64,000 bases of DNA from Pseudoxanthomonas sangjuensis. Its GTDB lineage: Bacteria; Pseudomonadota; Gammaproteobacteria; Xanthomonadales; Xanthomonadaceae. The notes under the pieces are model-generated. The model saw only the letters and a program-made list of their open reading frames with translations, did not search any database and was not told where the DNA came from. Below, piece after piece: positions 34,983 through 43,645 of this stretch. The stretch is from contig NZ_PDWR01000002.1 in assembly GCF_010211755.1 (NCBI RefSeq), positions 146,329 through 210,328 on the forward strand, given 5' to 3'. Both the position numbers and the translations under genes were made by a program. Every line of letters begins with the position of its first letter. Position 1 is the stretch's first letter.

Positions 34983-36905
34983 TCATTGCCGCGTCGGCGC
35001 GGGCTGCGCGCGGCCGCCGACATAGGCCTCGTCGATCAGCTTGCGCAGCTGCGCGTCGGCGAGGCCGGCTTCGCGCTCGATGCGCTTGCCCAGCGCCTCC
35101 ATTTCCGCGCCGACCGCCTCCATCGGCTTGCTGGCCGCTTCCATTTCGCGGGCGAGCGCTTCCATCGGCGCGTGTTGCGCCTCCATGCGCTTGCCGGCCG
35201 CTTCGAGCGTGGCGCCGTGTCGCTCCATCTGCCGGGACAGGGCATCCTGTTCGCGGGCGATCGCCTCCTGCTCGCGTTCGAGCCGCGCGCGTTCCGCCTC
35301 GGTCGCGCCGTGCATGCGGCCCGCCAGCGCGACCTGGCGTCCGGCCAATGTCTGCATCTGCCGGCCCAGAGTTTCCATGTTCGCAGTGGCCGCGCGCGCT
35401 TCCGGCGAATCGAAGGCGTTGTCCTTGCCCAGCGCTTCCATGCGCGCGCCCAGCGCCTGCATGCGCTCGCTGTGCGGCTTCATGCGCGCATCCAGCGCCT
35501 GCATCTGTTCGCCGAGCGCATCGGTCACGGCCCAGGCCTGGCGCGCGCGGGCGAGGGTTTCGGCGTCGCGCACCACCCAGGCCTTGCCGTCGCGGCGGAA
35601 CCAGAGGAAGTCGCCGTCGATGCTGTCGCGCGCGGCGCGGATGTCGTCGGCGTCGTCGATGTTGCCCGACATCGAGAAGCCGTCGCGGTCCTTGCGCACC
35701 AGCGCGTAGCCACTGCGTTCGCGTTCGCCGCCCGGGGTGGCTGCCGCGCGCGCGGCCGGCCTCGGCGCCGGCGCCGGCCGCGCATGGCCGGCGGCAGCGG
35801 GAGTGGCGGCCGGGGCAGGGGCAGGCGCGGGAGCGGCCTGGACGGCGGCGACCGGCACCGGCATGGCCTGCGCCGGAACGTGCGCCGGCGGCGCGAACCG
35901 GGCCTGGGCGTAGAAGGCGACGCCGGCCACGGCGAGGCCGATCAGCGGCAATGCCACGGCGCTGCCGATGGCGCGGCGTTCGGGGCGGACGAGTTGGCGG
36001 ATGCGGGACATGAGATGACCTCCGTGCGCGGCGGGCGCGTAATGGGACGGGAGTGCGGGGGCGGGCGATCGCGCGGCGGCGTGGCGATCGAGTTCGGACA
36101 GGGCGAGGGCGAGGCGGCGCGGTTCGCCCAACGCGGCCGCGGCGAGGTCGTCGGCGACCAGTTCGCGCTCGATGCGGATGCGCCGCGACAGCCACCACAC
36201 CACCGGGTGGTAGAACAGCAGCGCTTCCACCGCGCCCTGCAGCAGGTTGACCAGGTAATCGTGGCGGCGGACGTGCGCCAGTTCGTGCGCGATCAACGCT
36301 TCGACCAGGTCGGCCGGCATGCCCGCGGCGATCGCCGCGGGCAGCAGCACCACCGGCCGCCACCATCCGGCCGCCACCGGACTGTCGCCGTCGTCGGTCA
36401 GGCGCAACGCGACCTTGCGGGCGATGCCGAGGCGCAAGGCAAGCCGGTCGACGTGGACCTGCCAATCGTTGTCTGCGCCATGCGCATCCCGACAGAGCCG
36501 CCGCACCCACGCCAGGCCGAAGGCCATGCGCAGCGAGAGCAGGCCCACGCCCACCGCCCACAGCGCGACGATCCAGGGTTGCAGGTCCGTCGCCGGCATC
36601 GGCAGGGCGCGCGATGCCGCGGCATCGGTCGAAGGCAGCACGGCATCGGCATTGGCGGCAAATGCGGCGACCGCGGCGGGCGGCGCATCGGTGGCCGCCA
36701 GCAACGAGTGCAGCAGGGTCGCCACCGGCGCCGCCACGCAGGCCAGCAGCGCCGCGCAGGCGACCGCATAGCGCGACTGCGGCCGCGCGTTGCGCAGCAG
36801 GGCCAGCGCCAGTGCGGCGAGCAGGCCGATCAGCGCGCCCTGCCAGAGGAAATGCAGCAGCGCGTTCGCCAGCGACGGCATCAGCATCGGCAGCAGGTCA
36901 GTCAT
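34983..36905 (-). CDS. M56 (BlaR1-type) membrane metallopeptidase with repetitive periplasmic tail
   Basis: 640 residues. Four predicted membrane helices (about 13-37, 45-70, 110-135, 313-335) flank a zincin site HELAH at 207-211 with a downstream RELVADD. After the last helix come a Pro/Ala linker (340-395), a small domain (about 398-460) and about 150 residues of Met-rich repeats (MQALGARMEALG, MEALAREMEAASKPMEAV). BlaR1 has a penicillin-binding domain there, which is absent. It should cleave or inactivate the BlaI-type repressor encoded upstream, whose gene it overlaps by 8 bases. The sensed signal is unknown. Confidence 0.88.
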   Translation of the reverse strand: MTDLLPMLMPSLANALLHFLWQGALIGLLAALALALLRNARPQSRYAVACAALLACVAAPVATLLHSLLAATDAPPAAVAAFAANADAVLPSTDAAASRALPMPATDLQPWIVALWAVGVGLLSLRMAFGLAWVRRLCRDAHGADNDWQVHVDRLALRLGIARKVALRLTDDGDSPVAAGWWRPVVLLPAAIAAGMPADLVEALIAHELAHVRRHDYLVNLLQGAVEALLFYHPVVWWLSRRIRIERELVADDLAAAALGEPRRLALALSELDRHAAARSPAPALPSHYAPAAHGGHLMSRIRQLVRPERRAIGSAVALPLIGLAVAGVAFYAQARFAPPAHVPAQAMPVPVAAVQAAPAPAPAPAATPAAAGHARPAPAPRPAARAAATPGGERERSGYALVRKDRDGFSMSGNIDDADDIRAARDSIDGDFLWFRRDGKAWVVRDAETLARARQAWAVTDALGEQMQALDARMKPHSERMQALGARMEALGKDNAFDSPEARAATANMETLGRQMQTLAGRQVALAGRMHGATEAERARLEREQEAIAREQDALSRQMERHGATLEAAGKRMEAQHAPMEALAREMEAASKPMEAVGAEMEALGKRIEREAGLADAQLRKLIDEAYVGGRAQPAPTRQ

Positions 36906-37284
36906 CGCGGTTCTCCTCGAGGAAGCGCTGGATCTCTTCGCGTTCGGCGTCGCTGACGCGGCCGCCGCGCAGCGCCGCCAGCACCAGGTCCTTGCCGGAG
37001 CCGGCGAAGGCCTTGTGGATCAGGTCGTCGAGCAGCCGCGTTTGCAGCGAGCCCTGCGGCTGTGCCGCCGAATAGACGTGCGAGCGCTGGCTTTCGTCGC
37101 GCTTCAGCAGGCCCTTGCCGTGCATGATCTGCATCAGCCGCAGCACGCTGGCGTAGGCCAGGTCGGGGCGCTCGCGCCGCTGCGCCTCGTGCACCTGGCG
37201 TACCGAAGAGGGCCCCAGCCGCCACAGCGTGCGCAGCAGGTCGAGTTCGGCGGCGGTGGGTCTGGGAATGCGGGGCTTGGCCAT
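36898..37284 (-). CDS. BlaI/MecI/CopY-family transcriptional repressor
   Basis: 128 residues: winged-helix domain with the family phrases LDLLRTLWRLGPSSVRQVHEAQ and YASVLRLMQIMHGKGLLKRDE, then a C-terminal dimerisation part. These repressors bind short palindromes and are inactivated by their M56 partner, encoded next with an 8-base overlap. A CTAGAC inverted repeat about 43 bp upstream of its start is the likely operator. Confidence 0.9.
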   Translation of the reverse strand: MAKPRIPRPTAAELDLLRTLWRLGPSSVRQVHEAQRRERPDLAYASVLRLMQIMHGKGLLKRDESQRSHVYSAAQPQGSLQTRLLDDLIHKAFAGSGKDLVLAALRGGRVSDAEREEIQRFLEENRDD

Positions 37285-37326
37285 CGGATTCGCGTCGCGG
37301 GGATCGATGGCGGCACGCTAGCGCAC

Positions 37327-37358
37327 CTAGACCGGTTTGTCTAGAACATTTTGTCTAT
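37327..37358. promoter_or_regulatory. Candidate BlaI-family operator
   Basis: CTAGAC-N6-GTCTAG (37327-37344) is a perfect inverted repeat, and a third half-site GTCTAT follows at 37353-37358. On the minus strand, TAGACA within it is one mismatch from a -35 hexamer. It lies between the repressor gene (minus) and the GH97 gene (plus), so it could control either or both. Confidence 0.55.
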
Positions 37359-37505
37359 ATCGGAAGTCGCCATGACGAACGGCAGGGGGCGGCGTCTGGC
37401 GCGCTGCGGGTCGTCGCGTCTTCGGTGCGCCGCATCGGGATGCAAAACCGGGGAGGAGTATCTTTCTTCGCACGGACGCAACCGCCGCCAACGCAGGGAG
37501 AACGG

Positions 37506-39539
37506 ATGAAACGCGCCAGCCGGGGCAGCCTCTTCATGAACGCCATGACGACGGGAGGGCTGGCTGGCCTGATGCTCGCCGCATGCGCATTGCCGGCCTG
37601 CGCGGAAACCTTCCGCCTGCGCGCACCGCAAGCGCCGCTGGAAGCGGTGGTGCAGGCCGGTGGCACGCTGACGCTGGAAGTGCGCTACCGCGGCAAGGTC
37701 GTGGCCGGCACGCCGGTGATCGGACTGGACATCGACGGCCACCTGCGCGCCGACGCCTTGCCCGCGCTGAGCGGCAGCGCGCGGCGCTCGGTCGACGAAA
37801 CCATCCGCCCGGTCGTGGCGGAAAAACGGTCGTCGATCCCCGACCGCTACAACGAACTGCGCCTGTCGTTCGGCCCGACGCTCGCCGCGACGTTCCGCGC
37901 CTACGACGACGGCATCGCGTACCGTTTCGAGACCGCGATCGACGGCGAGGTCACGGTGCGCGACGAGCGTGCCGGGCTGCGCGTCGCGAAGGGCGACACC
38001 GCGTGGATCGCATTGTCCGGCTGCCGCGAGGAAGCGGGGGTCGACTGTTTCCAGACCAGCTACGAAGCGAACTACGCGAAGCAGGCGGTCGACGCGGTGC
38101 CGGAAGACGGGCTGGCGTTCCTGCCGGTCCTGCTGCGGACCGCGGGCGCCTACGTCGGCTTCACCGAATCCGACCTGCGCGACTACCCGGGACTGTGGTT
38201 GCGCCGCGTGCCCGGCGAGCCGGCGCTGCGCGGCGACTTCCCGCGCTATCCGCTGGAAGAAAAGGTCTTCGGCGGCGAGTTCCAGCAATCATTGGTGGTG
38301 CGTCGCGCCGATTTCCTGGCGCGCACGCAGGGCCGGCGCAGTTATCCGTGGCGCGTGCTGATGGTGTCGCCGGATGCCGCCGGCCTGCTCGGCAACGACC
38401 TGGTCTACCGCCTCGCCAGCCCGCTCGGGCTCGACGACACCGCGTGGATCGAACCGGGCAAGTCGACCGAGGAGTGGATCACCAGCCGCGTGCTGCATGG
38501 CGTCGACTTCAAGTCCGGGCTCAACACCGACACCTATCGCTACTACATCGATTTCGCCGCCGAATACGGCCTGCAATACATGATGTTCGACGCCGGCTGG
38601 TCGGACCCGCACGACAACGCCAGGGTCAATCCCGACATCGACGTCCCCGGCCTGATCGCCTATGCGCGCGGCAAGGGCGTGGGCGTGCTGCTGTGGAACG
38701 AGGCGCATGCGCTGTCGCAGGACCTGGAAGCGGCGCTGGACCGCTACGCGGCGTGGGGCGCCAGCGGGATCATGGTCGACTTCATGGATCGCGACGACCA
38801 GCCGATGCTGCGGTTCCAGGAGCGCGTGGCGCGCGAGGCGGCGAAACGGCACCTGTTGGTCAACCTGCACGGCGTGGCCAAGCCGACCGGCCTGCAGCGC
38901 GCGTATCCCAACCTGCTGACCCGCGAGGCGGTGCTGGGCCACGAGTACGACATGTGGAGCGACCGCGCGACGCCCGGGCACGCGGCGACCGTGCCGTTCG
39001 TGCGCATGCTCGCCGGCCCGATGGACTGGGAGGGCGGGGCGATGCTCAACGGCACGCAGAAAACCTTCCGCGTGGTCGGCGAGCAGCCGATGAGCCAGGG
39101 CACGCGTACCCAGCAACTGGCGCAGTACGTGGTCTACGACAGTCCGCTGCAGTACCTGGCCGGCACGCCGTCCGACTATCGCGCCGAGCCGGGGTTCACC
39201 CGCATCCTCGCCGATATTCCAACGACGTGGGACGAAACACGGCCGCTGCAGGGCGAGGTCGGCGAATACCTGGCGGTCGCGCGCCGCGCGGGCGACGCCT
39301 GGTACGTCGCGGCGATGACCGACTGGGCCGCGCGCACGCTGCAGGTGCCGCTGTCGTTCCTGCCTGCGGGCGAATACGAAGCGACGATCGTCGCCGACGG
39401 GATCAACGCCGACCGCTACGCCGCCGACTACCGGATCGAATCGCGCGCCGTCGGCCCGAAGGAAACGCTGCGCATCGAACTCGCGTCCGGCGGCGGCTTC
39501 GTCGCGCGGCTCGTCCCGAAGGGCGAAGCGACGCGCTGA
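37506..39539 (+). CDS. Glycoside hydrolase family 97
   Basis: 677 residues: signal peptide (about 1-36), N-terminal beta-sandwich, a TIM-barrel core with GLQYMMFDAGWSDP, GVGVLLWNEAHAL, GASGIMVDFMDRDDQPML and LLVNLHGVAKPTGLQRAYPN, and a C-terminal beta domain. GH97 enzymes are periplasmic or exported exo-acting alpha-glucosidases or alpha-galactosidases. The Asp in VDFMDRDDQ suggests, without proof, the retaining subgroup. ATG 37506 is preceded by AGGGAGA. It is divergent from the BlaI-type repressor. Confidence 0.88.
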   Translation: MKRASRGSLFMNAMTTGGLAGLMLAACALPACAETFRLRAPQAPLEAVVQAGGTLTLEVRYRGKVVAGTPVIGLDIDGHLRADALPALSGSARRSVDETIRPVVAEKRSSIPDRYNELRLSFGPTLAATFRAYDDGIAYRFETAIDGEVTVRDERAGLRVAKGDTAWIALSGCREEAGVDCFQTSYEANYAKQAVDAVPEDGLAFLPVLLRTAGAYVGFTESDLRDYPGLWLRRVPGEPALRGDFPRYPLEEKVFGGEFQQSLVVRRADFLARTQGRRSYPWRVLMVSPDAAGLLGNDLVYRLASPLGLDDTAWIEPGKSTEEWITSRVLHGVDFKSGLNTDTYRYYIDFAAEYGLQYMMFDAGWSDPHDNARVNPDIDVPGLIAYARGKGVGVLLWNEAHALSQDLEAALDRYAAWGASGIMVDFMDRDDQPMLRFQERVAREAAKRHLLVNLHGVAKPTGLQRAYPNLLTREAVLGHEYDMWSDRATPGHAATVPFVRMLAGPMDWEGGAMLNGTQKTFRVVGEQPMSQGTRTQQLAQYVVYDSPLQYLAGTPSDYRAEPGFTRILADIPTTWDETRPLQGEVGEYLAVARRAGDAWYVAAMTDWAARTLQVPLSFLPAGEYEATIVADGINADRYAADYRIESRAVGPKETLRIELASGGGFVARLVPKGEATR

Positions 39540-39554
39540 ACCGGGGCCGCGCGG

Positions 39555-40664
39555 CTACTGTTGCTGCATCATCCGGCGCAGCGTGTCGAGTTTGACCTGG
39601 TAGAGGTCGCGGTTGCCGTCGCTGCTGAGATCGTGCGCACGGGCCAGTTCGATGCCTGCGCGGCGCGTGTTGCCCAGGTGCAGCCAGGCGCGCGCGAGGC
39701 CGAAATGGAACAGGTGCTCGTCGCCGTCCAGCGCGACCGCGCGCCGGTAGTGCTTCAGTGCGTCGGCGAAATCGCCGTGCTGCTCGGAGCGCATGCCGAG
39801 CGCGAACTGGTGGAACGGATCCTTGAGCAGGATCCGTTCGGCGCGCCGCCGCCATTGCGCCGCGTGCGCCTCGTCGCCGGTACGCTGGTAGAGGCCGATC
39901 AGGTTGAACAGCGCGCCGGTGTGCGTCGGGTTCAGCCGCAGCGCCTGCAGCAGGTTTTCTTCCGCCGCCGCCATCTCGCCCGCGCGCAGGCGCATCACGC
40001 CGGCGTTGTTCCACAACGTGGCGTAGTCGTGGTCCTGTTGCATTGCGGCGCGCAACCAGACGCCGGCGGCGGCCGTGCGTCCGAGCATCAGCAGTTCCAT
40101 CGCGCGGTTGTTGTAGTACAGCGCCAGCAGGCGCGCGTCGCCAATCCGCTGCGGCGGCGTATGGGTCAGCAATTCGTCGGCGGCGACGTCGATGACGTAG
40201 CGTTCGCCGCCTGCGGCGATGCTGGCGTTGGCGTGGGTGTTCTGCACGACGATGTCGCCGTTCAGGTCCCACGACAGCACCCGTTCGAGTTCCTGTCCGC
40301 TGGCGGACAGGCCGGCTTCGCGTGCCAGGGCCACGGTCAGCAGGGTGAAGGCCAGGCAATTGGCCTCGCGGGTCTGGAACGACTCGGCGACGGTATGGGT
40401 CGCGTCCTGCCGGTACTGCATGCCCAGCCCGGTTTCGTCGAACATGAAGTCGAGCAACAGGTCGAGCCGGCGCTTGCGGCTCCTGCCGGAAGGTTCGATC
40501 ACTTGCCGTTGCAGCATCGCGCGCAGTTCCGCGGGTATCGCCAGCACTTCTTCCGGCGAGGGCGGCACGACTTCGGCGGAAACCGTCACCGGCGCCATCG
40601 TCGGTGCCGCGGTCTGCACGGGGGGCGCCAATGCCAGCGCTGCGGCGAACAACCAGTCGAACAT
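39555..40664 (-). CDS. Exported transglutaminase-like/TPR protein
   Basis: 369 residues: signal-like start (MFDWLFAAALALAPPVQ), a transglutaminase/cysteine-protease-like core with the nucleophile region EANCLAFTLLTVALAREAGL near 135, followed by TPR repeats (about 200-350; DYATLWNNAGVMRLRAGEMA, HTGALFNLIGLYQRTGDEAH). Enzyme activity is uncertain; such fusions usually act in the periplasm, often with peptidoglycan or exported polymers. It converges on GH97, with 15 bases between the stops. Confidence 0.78.
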   Translation of the reverse strand: MFDWLFAAALALAPPVQTAAPTMAPVTVSAEVVPPSPEEVLAIPAELRAMLQRQVIEPSGRSRKRRLDLLLDFMFDETGLGMQYRQDATHTVAESFQTREANCLAFTLLTVALAREAGLSASGQELERVLSWDLNGDIVVQNTHANASIAAGGERYVIDVAADELLTHTPPQRIGDARLLALYYNNRAMELLMLGRTAAAGVWLRAAMQQDHDYATLWNNAGVMRLRAGEMAAAEENLLQALRLNPTHTGALFNLIGLYQRTGDEAHAAQWRRRAERILLKDPFHQFALGMRSEQHGDFADALKHYRRAVALDGDEHLFHFGLARAWLHLGNTRRAGIELARAHDLSSDGNRDLYQVKLDTLRRMMQQQ

Positions 40665-40901
40665 ACCGGACCCTCCTCCGGCAGCGCCAATTCGGCTGCG
40701 GCCAGTCTAGTACTTCCGGCGCGGACCGGCGCCGGACCGTTTCGCTGAGATTTACCTATTGGATGCCGTCGCGGCAAGTGCCAATCGCGACGGCCACAGC
40801 CGCGTTTCCAGGGCCGATCCGGCAGCCCGCTTGCGGCCACTGCCGGCGGTGCTTAACGTTCCACTCCACTCCACTCCACCCACCACGACGGGAAAACGCA
40901 G

Positions 40902-41246
40902 ATGATCCAGCGCATCGACGCCGGCCGGCGCATGTCCGAGGCCAGCCTCCACAACGGCATCGTCTATCTGGCCGGGCAGGTCGCCGAGGACGCCAGCGCC
41001 GGCATCGAGGAACAGACCCGCCAGGTGCTGGCCGCGATCGACGACCTGCTGGCGCGCGCCGGCAGCGACAAGACCCGGATTTTGCGCGCGCAGATCTTCC
41101 TTGCCGACATCGCCGATTTCGACGGCATGAACCGGGCCTGGGATGCGTGGGTGCCGGCCGGCAACGCGCCTGCGCGCGCCACGGTCGAAGCGAAACTGGC
41201 CGATCCGGCGTGGAAGGTCGAGATCGTGGTGACCGCGGCGGCCTGA
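40902..41246 (+). CDS. RidA/YjgF-family protein
   Basis: 114 residues of the RidA fold: HNGIVYLAGQVAEDASAGIE, LRAQIFLADIADFDGMNRAWDAW and the substrate-Arg region NAPARATVEAKL. RidA proteins hydrolyse reactive enamine/imine intermediates from PLP enzymes. The subgroup (whether a true deaminase) cannot be told by eye. It precedes thpR by 23 bases on the same strand. Confidence 0.88.
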   Translation: MIQRIDAGRRMSEASLHNGIVYLAGQVAEDASAGIEEQTRQVLAAIDDLLARAGSDKTRILRAQIFLADIADFDGMNRAWDAWVPAGNAPARATVEAKLADPAWKVEIVVTAAA

Positions 41247-41269
41247 GCGGCGCGGCCCGGGACGCGGCG

Positions 41270-41836
41270 ATGCAGGACGATCTTTTTTCCGCGACGGGCA
41301 CGCCGCCGAAGGCGCATCGCCTTTTCTTCGCGTTGCTGCCGGACGAAGCGCAGCGGCGCGCGCTCGCCGCCTGCGTCGAGCGGCTGCACGGGCATTTCCC
41401 CGGCGCGCGCTGGGTGCGGCCGCAGCGTTGGCACCTGACGTTGCATTACCTGGGCGAAAGCGCCGGCCCGCGGGAGGACTGGATCGCCCGCGCCATCGAG
41501 GCCGGCGGCGACCTGCATGCGTCCGGTTTCGAACAGGAACTGGACCGCCTGCGCGCGCTCGGCAATCCGCGCAACCCGGCGCTGACCCTGTCGGGGGAAG
41601 CTTCCTCCCCGGGCATGGATGCGTTCTGGCAGGCGCTGCGGCAGCGGCTGCTGCAGGCCGGGTTCCGGTTGTCGGCACGCGGTTTCGTGCCGCACCTGAC
41701 CGTGGCCTACGTGCCGCCGGGGCCGCAACTGCCGCCGATCGCGCCGGTCGCGTTGCGCTTCGACGCCTTCCACCTGCTCCAGAGCGTCGAAGGGCAGGCG
41801 GAGTACGACACGCTCGGCAGCTGGCGGCTGGGCTGA
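41270..41836 (+). CDS. thpR: RNA 2',3'-cyclic phosphodiesterase
   Basis: 188 residues of the 2H phosphoesterase family, with the two catalytic HxT motifs HLTLHYLG (near 62) and HLTVAYVP (near 142). It hydrolyses 2',3'-cyclic phosphate ends of RNA and can ligate tRNA halves in vitro (former LigT). It begins MQDDLFSATG and may be in an operon with the RidA gene upstream. Confidence 0.9.
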   Translation: MQDDLFSATGTPPKAHRLFFALLPDEAQRRALAACVERLHGHFPGARWVRPQRWHLTLHYLGESAGPREDWIARAIEAGGDLHASGFEQELDRLRALGNPRNPALTLSGEASSPGMDAFWQALRQRLLQAGFRLSARGFVPHLTVAYVPPGPQLPPIAPVALRFDAFHLLQSVEGQAEYDTLGSWRLG

Positions 41837-41905
41837 CCGGCCGCACTTGCGGGCGGTCATGCGGGCCGCCAACATTGGCCGCCTGCTTCGCTGCGAGGGG
41901 AAACC

Positions 41906-42139
41906 ATGTCCGCATTCGGCAAGACCGGAAAGGTGGTGTTGCGCTGCCTGGCTCCGTTTGCAGTGCTGCTGCTCGCTGGCTGTGCCAGCCTGCGCGACGA
42001 CGGCTGGCGCGGCGAAGGGGCCGAGCCCTTCGATGGCGCGCGTGCGGCCTGCGAATCGGAAGCGGCGGCGACGCCAAAGGCCGAACGCGGCGCGGCGTTC
42101 GAGGCGTGCATGGCGCGGCGCGGCTGGCACCGTTCCTGA
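41906..42139 (+). CDS. Small lipoprotein
   Basis: 77 residues: basic start, membrane segment and lipobox (LRCLAPFAVLLLAGC, Cys at about 26), then a short acidic chain with one further cysteine pair (RAACES and EACMARRGW). No family recognised. It lies between thpR and radA on the same strand. Confidence 0.7.
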   Translation: MSAFGKTGKVVLRCLAPFAVLLLAGCASLRDDGWRGEGAEPFDGARAACESEAAATPKAERGAAFEACMARRGWHRS

Positions 42140-42212
42140 CCGCGGTTCCGGTCTCGCCACGCGAGACCCGGCGCGGCTAGAGTAGCGGCCGGTTCCCGTA
42201 ACGAGTCGCACC

Positions 42213-43604
42213 GTGGCCAAGCCCGCATCCGGCAAATCCCGCACCGCCTACGTCTGCGCCGAGTGCGGCGCATCCTTCAGCAAGTGGCAGGGCCAGTGCG
42301 GCGAGTGCGGGGCGTGGAATTCGCTGTCCGAATTCGTGGTCGAGCCGGCCGCGTCCGCGCCGGCCGCGCGCCGTTCCAGCTGGGCCGGCAAGGTCGAGGC
42401 GCCGAAGGTCACCGCGTTGAAGGACGTGCGCCACAGCGAGGAGGCGCGCGTCTCCACCGGCATCGGCGAACTCGACCGCGTGCTCGGCGGCGGGCTGGTC
42501 GAAGGCGCGGTGGTGCTGGTCGGTGGCGACCCCGGCATCGGCAAGTCGACGCTGCTGCTGCAGGCGCTGGCCAGGCTCGCAGCGTCGCAGCCGGTGCTGT
42601 ACGTCACCGGCGAGGAGTCGCTGGCCCAGGTCGCCGGCCGCGCCGCGCGCCTCGACCTGCCGCTGGACGGCCTGCGGGCGCTGGCCGAGACCGGCATCGA
42701 GAAGATCCTCGACCACGCCGTCGCCGCGCAGCCGCGCATCGTCGTCGCCGATTCGGTGCAGACGCTGTGGACCGAGACGCTGACCGCCGCGCCCGGTTCG
42801 GTGTCGCAGGTGCGCGAGAGCGCGGCGCGGCTGGTCCGCTACGCGAAGGAAACCGGCACCGCCGTGTTCCTGGTCGGCCACGTCACCAAGGAAGGCGGCA
42901 TCGCCGGCCCGCGCGTGCTCGAGCACATGGTCGACGCGGTGCTGTATTTCGAAGGCGAAAGCGGTTCGCGCTTCCGCGTGCTGCGCGCGTTCAAGAACCG
43001 CTTCGGCGCGGTCAACGAACTGGGCGTGTTCGCGATGGGCGAGAAAGGCCTGAAGGAAGTGCCGAACCCGTCGGCGATCTTCCTGTCCGGCGGCAGCGCG
43101 CGGCAGCCCGGTTCCTGCGTGATGGTCACCCGCGAGGGCACGCGGCCGCTGCTGGTCGAGGTGCAGGCGCTGGTCGATGCGTCGCCGCTGTCGAATCCGC
43201 GCCGCGTCGCGGTCGGCATGGAGCAGAACCGGTTGGCGATGCTGCTTGCGGTGCTGCACCGGCATGGCGGCGTCGTGGTCGGCGACCAGGACGTGTTCGT
43301 CAACGTGGTCGGCGGCATCCGCGTGCAGGAAACCGCGGCCGACCTGCCGGTGCTGCTCGCCGTGCTTTCCTCGTTGCGCGACCGGCCGCTGCCGGAAAAG
43401 ACGATCGCTTTCGGCGAAGTCGGCCTGAGCGGCGAGATCCGTCCGGTGCCGAACGGCGAGGAGCGGTTGCGCGAGGCGGCGACGCACGGCTTCAGGCGCG
43501 CGATCGTGCCGAAGGCGAACGCACCGAAGTCCGGCAGCTTCAAGGGGCTGGAGGTGGTCGCGGCGGAGCGGCTGTCGCAGGCGATCGACGCGGCGATGGA
43601 ATGA
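42213..43604 (+). CDS. radA: DNA repair protein RadA (Sms)
   Basis: 463 residues: N-terminal C4 zinc finger (YVCAECGASFSKWQGQCGEC), RecA-like core with Walker A GGDPGIGKST, the RadA-specific KNRFGAVNE motif near 265, and a C-terminal Lon-like domain (SEIRPVPNGEERLREA type; here GLSGEIRPVPNGEERL). It drives branch migration in homologous recombination. Monocistronic, ending at a strong terminator. Confidence 0.96.
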   Translation: MAKPASGKSRTAYVCAECGASFSKWQGQCGECGAWNSLSEFVVEPAASAPAARRSSWAGKVEAPKVTALKDVRHSEEARVSTGIGELDRVLGGGLVEGAVVLVGGDPGIGKSTLLLQALARLAASQPVLYVTGEESLAQVAGRAARLDLPLDGLRALAETGIEKILDHAVAAQPRIVVADSVQTLWTETLTAAPGSVSQVRESAARLVRYAKETGTAVFLVGHVTKEGGIAGPRVLEHMVDAVLYFEGESGSRFRVLRAFKNRFGAVNELGVFAMGEKGLKEVPNPSAIFLSGGSARQPGSCVMVTREGTRPLLVEVQALVDASPLSNPRRVAVGMEQNRLAMLLAVLHRHGGVVVGDQDVFVNVVGGIRVQETAADLPVLLAVLSSLRDRPLPEKTIAFGEVGLSGEIRPVPNGEERLREAATHGFRRAIVPKANAPKSGSFKGLEVVAAERLSQAIDAAME

Positions 43605-43616
43605 GCGCCGCAAGGG

Positions 43617-43640
43617 AAAACCCGCCGTCCGGCGGGTTTT
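43617..43640. terminator. Bidirectional terminator between radA and the efflux operon
   Basis: CCCGCCG-tc-CGGCGGG with four A before and four T after. It serves radA (plus) and the convergent EmrB-type gene (minus, stop at 43646). Confidence 0.85.
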
Positions 43641-43645
43641 CTGCG

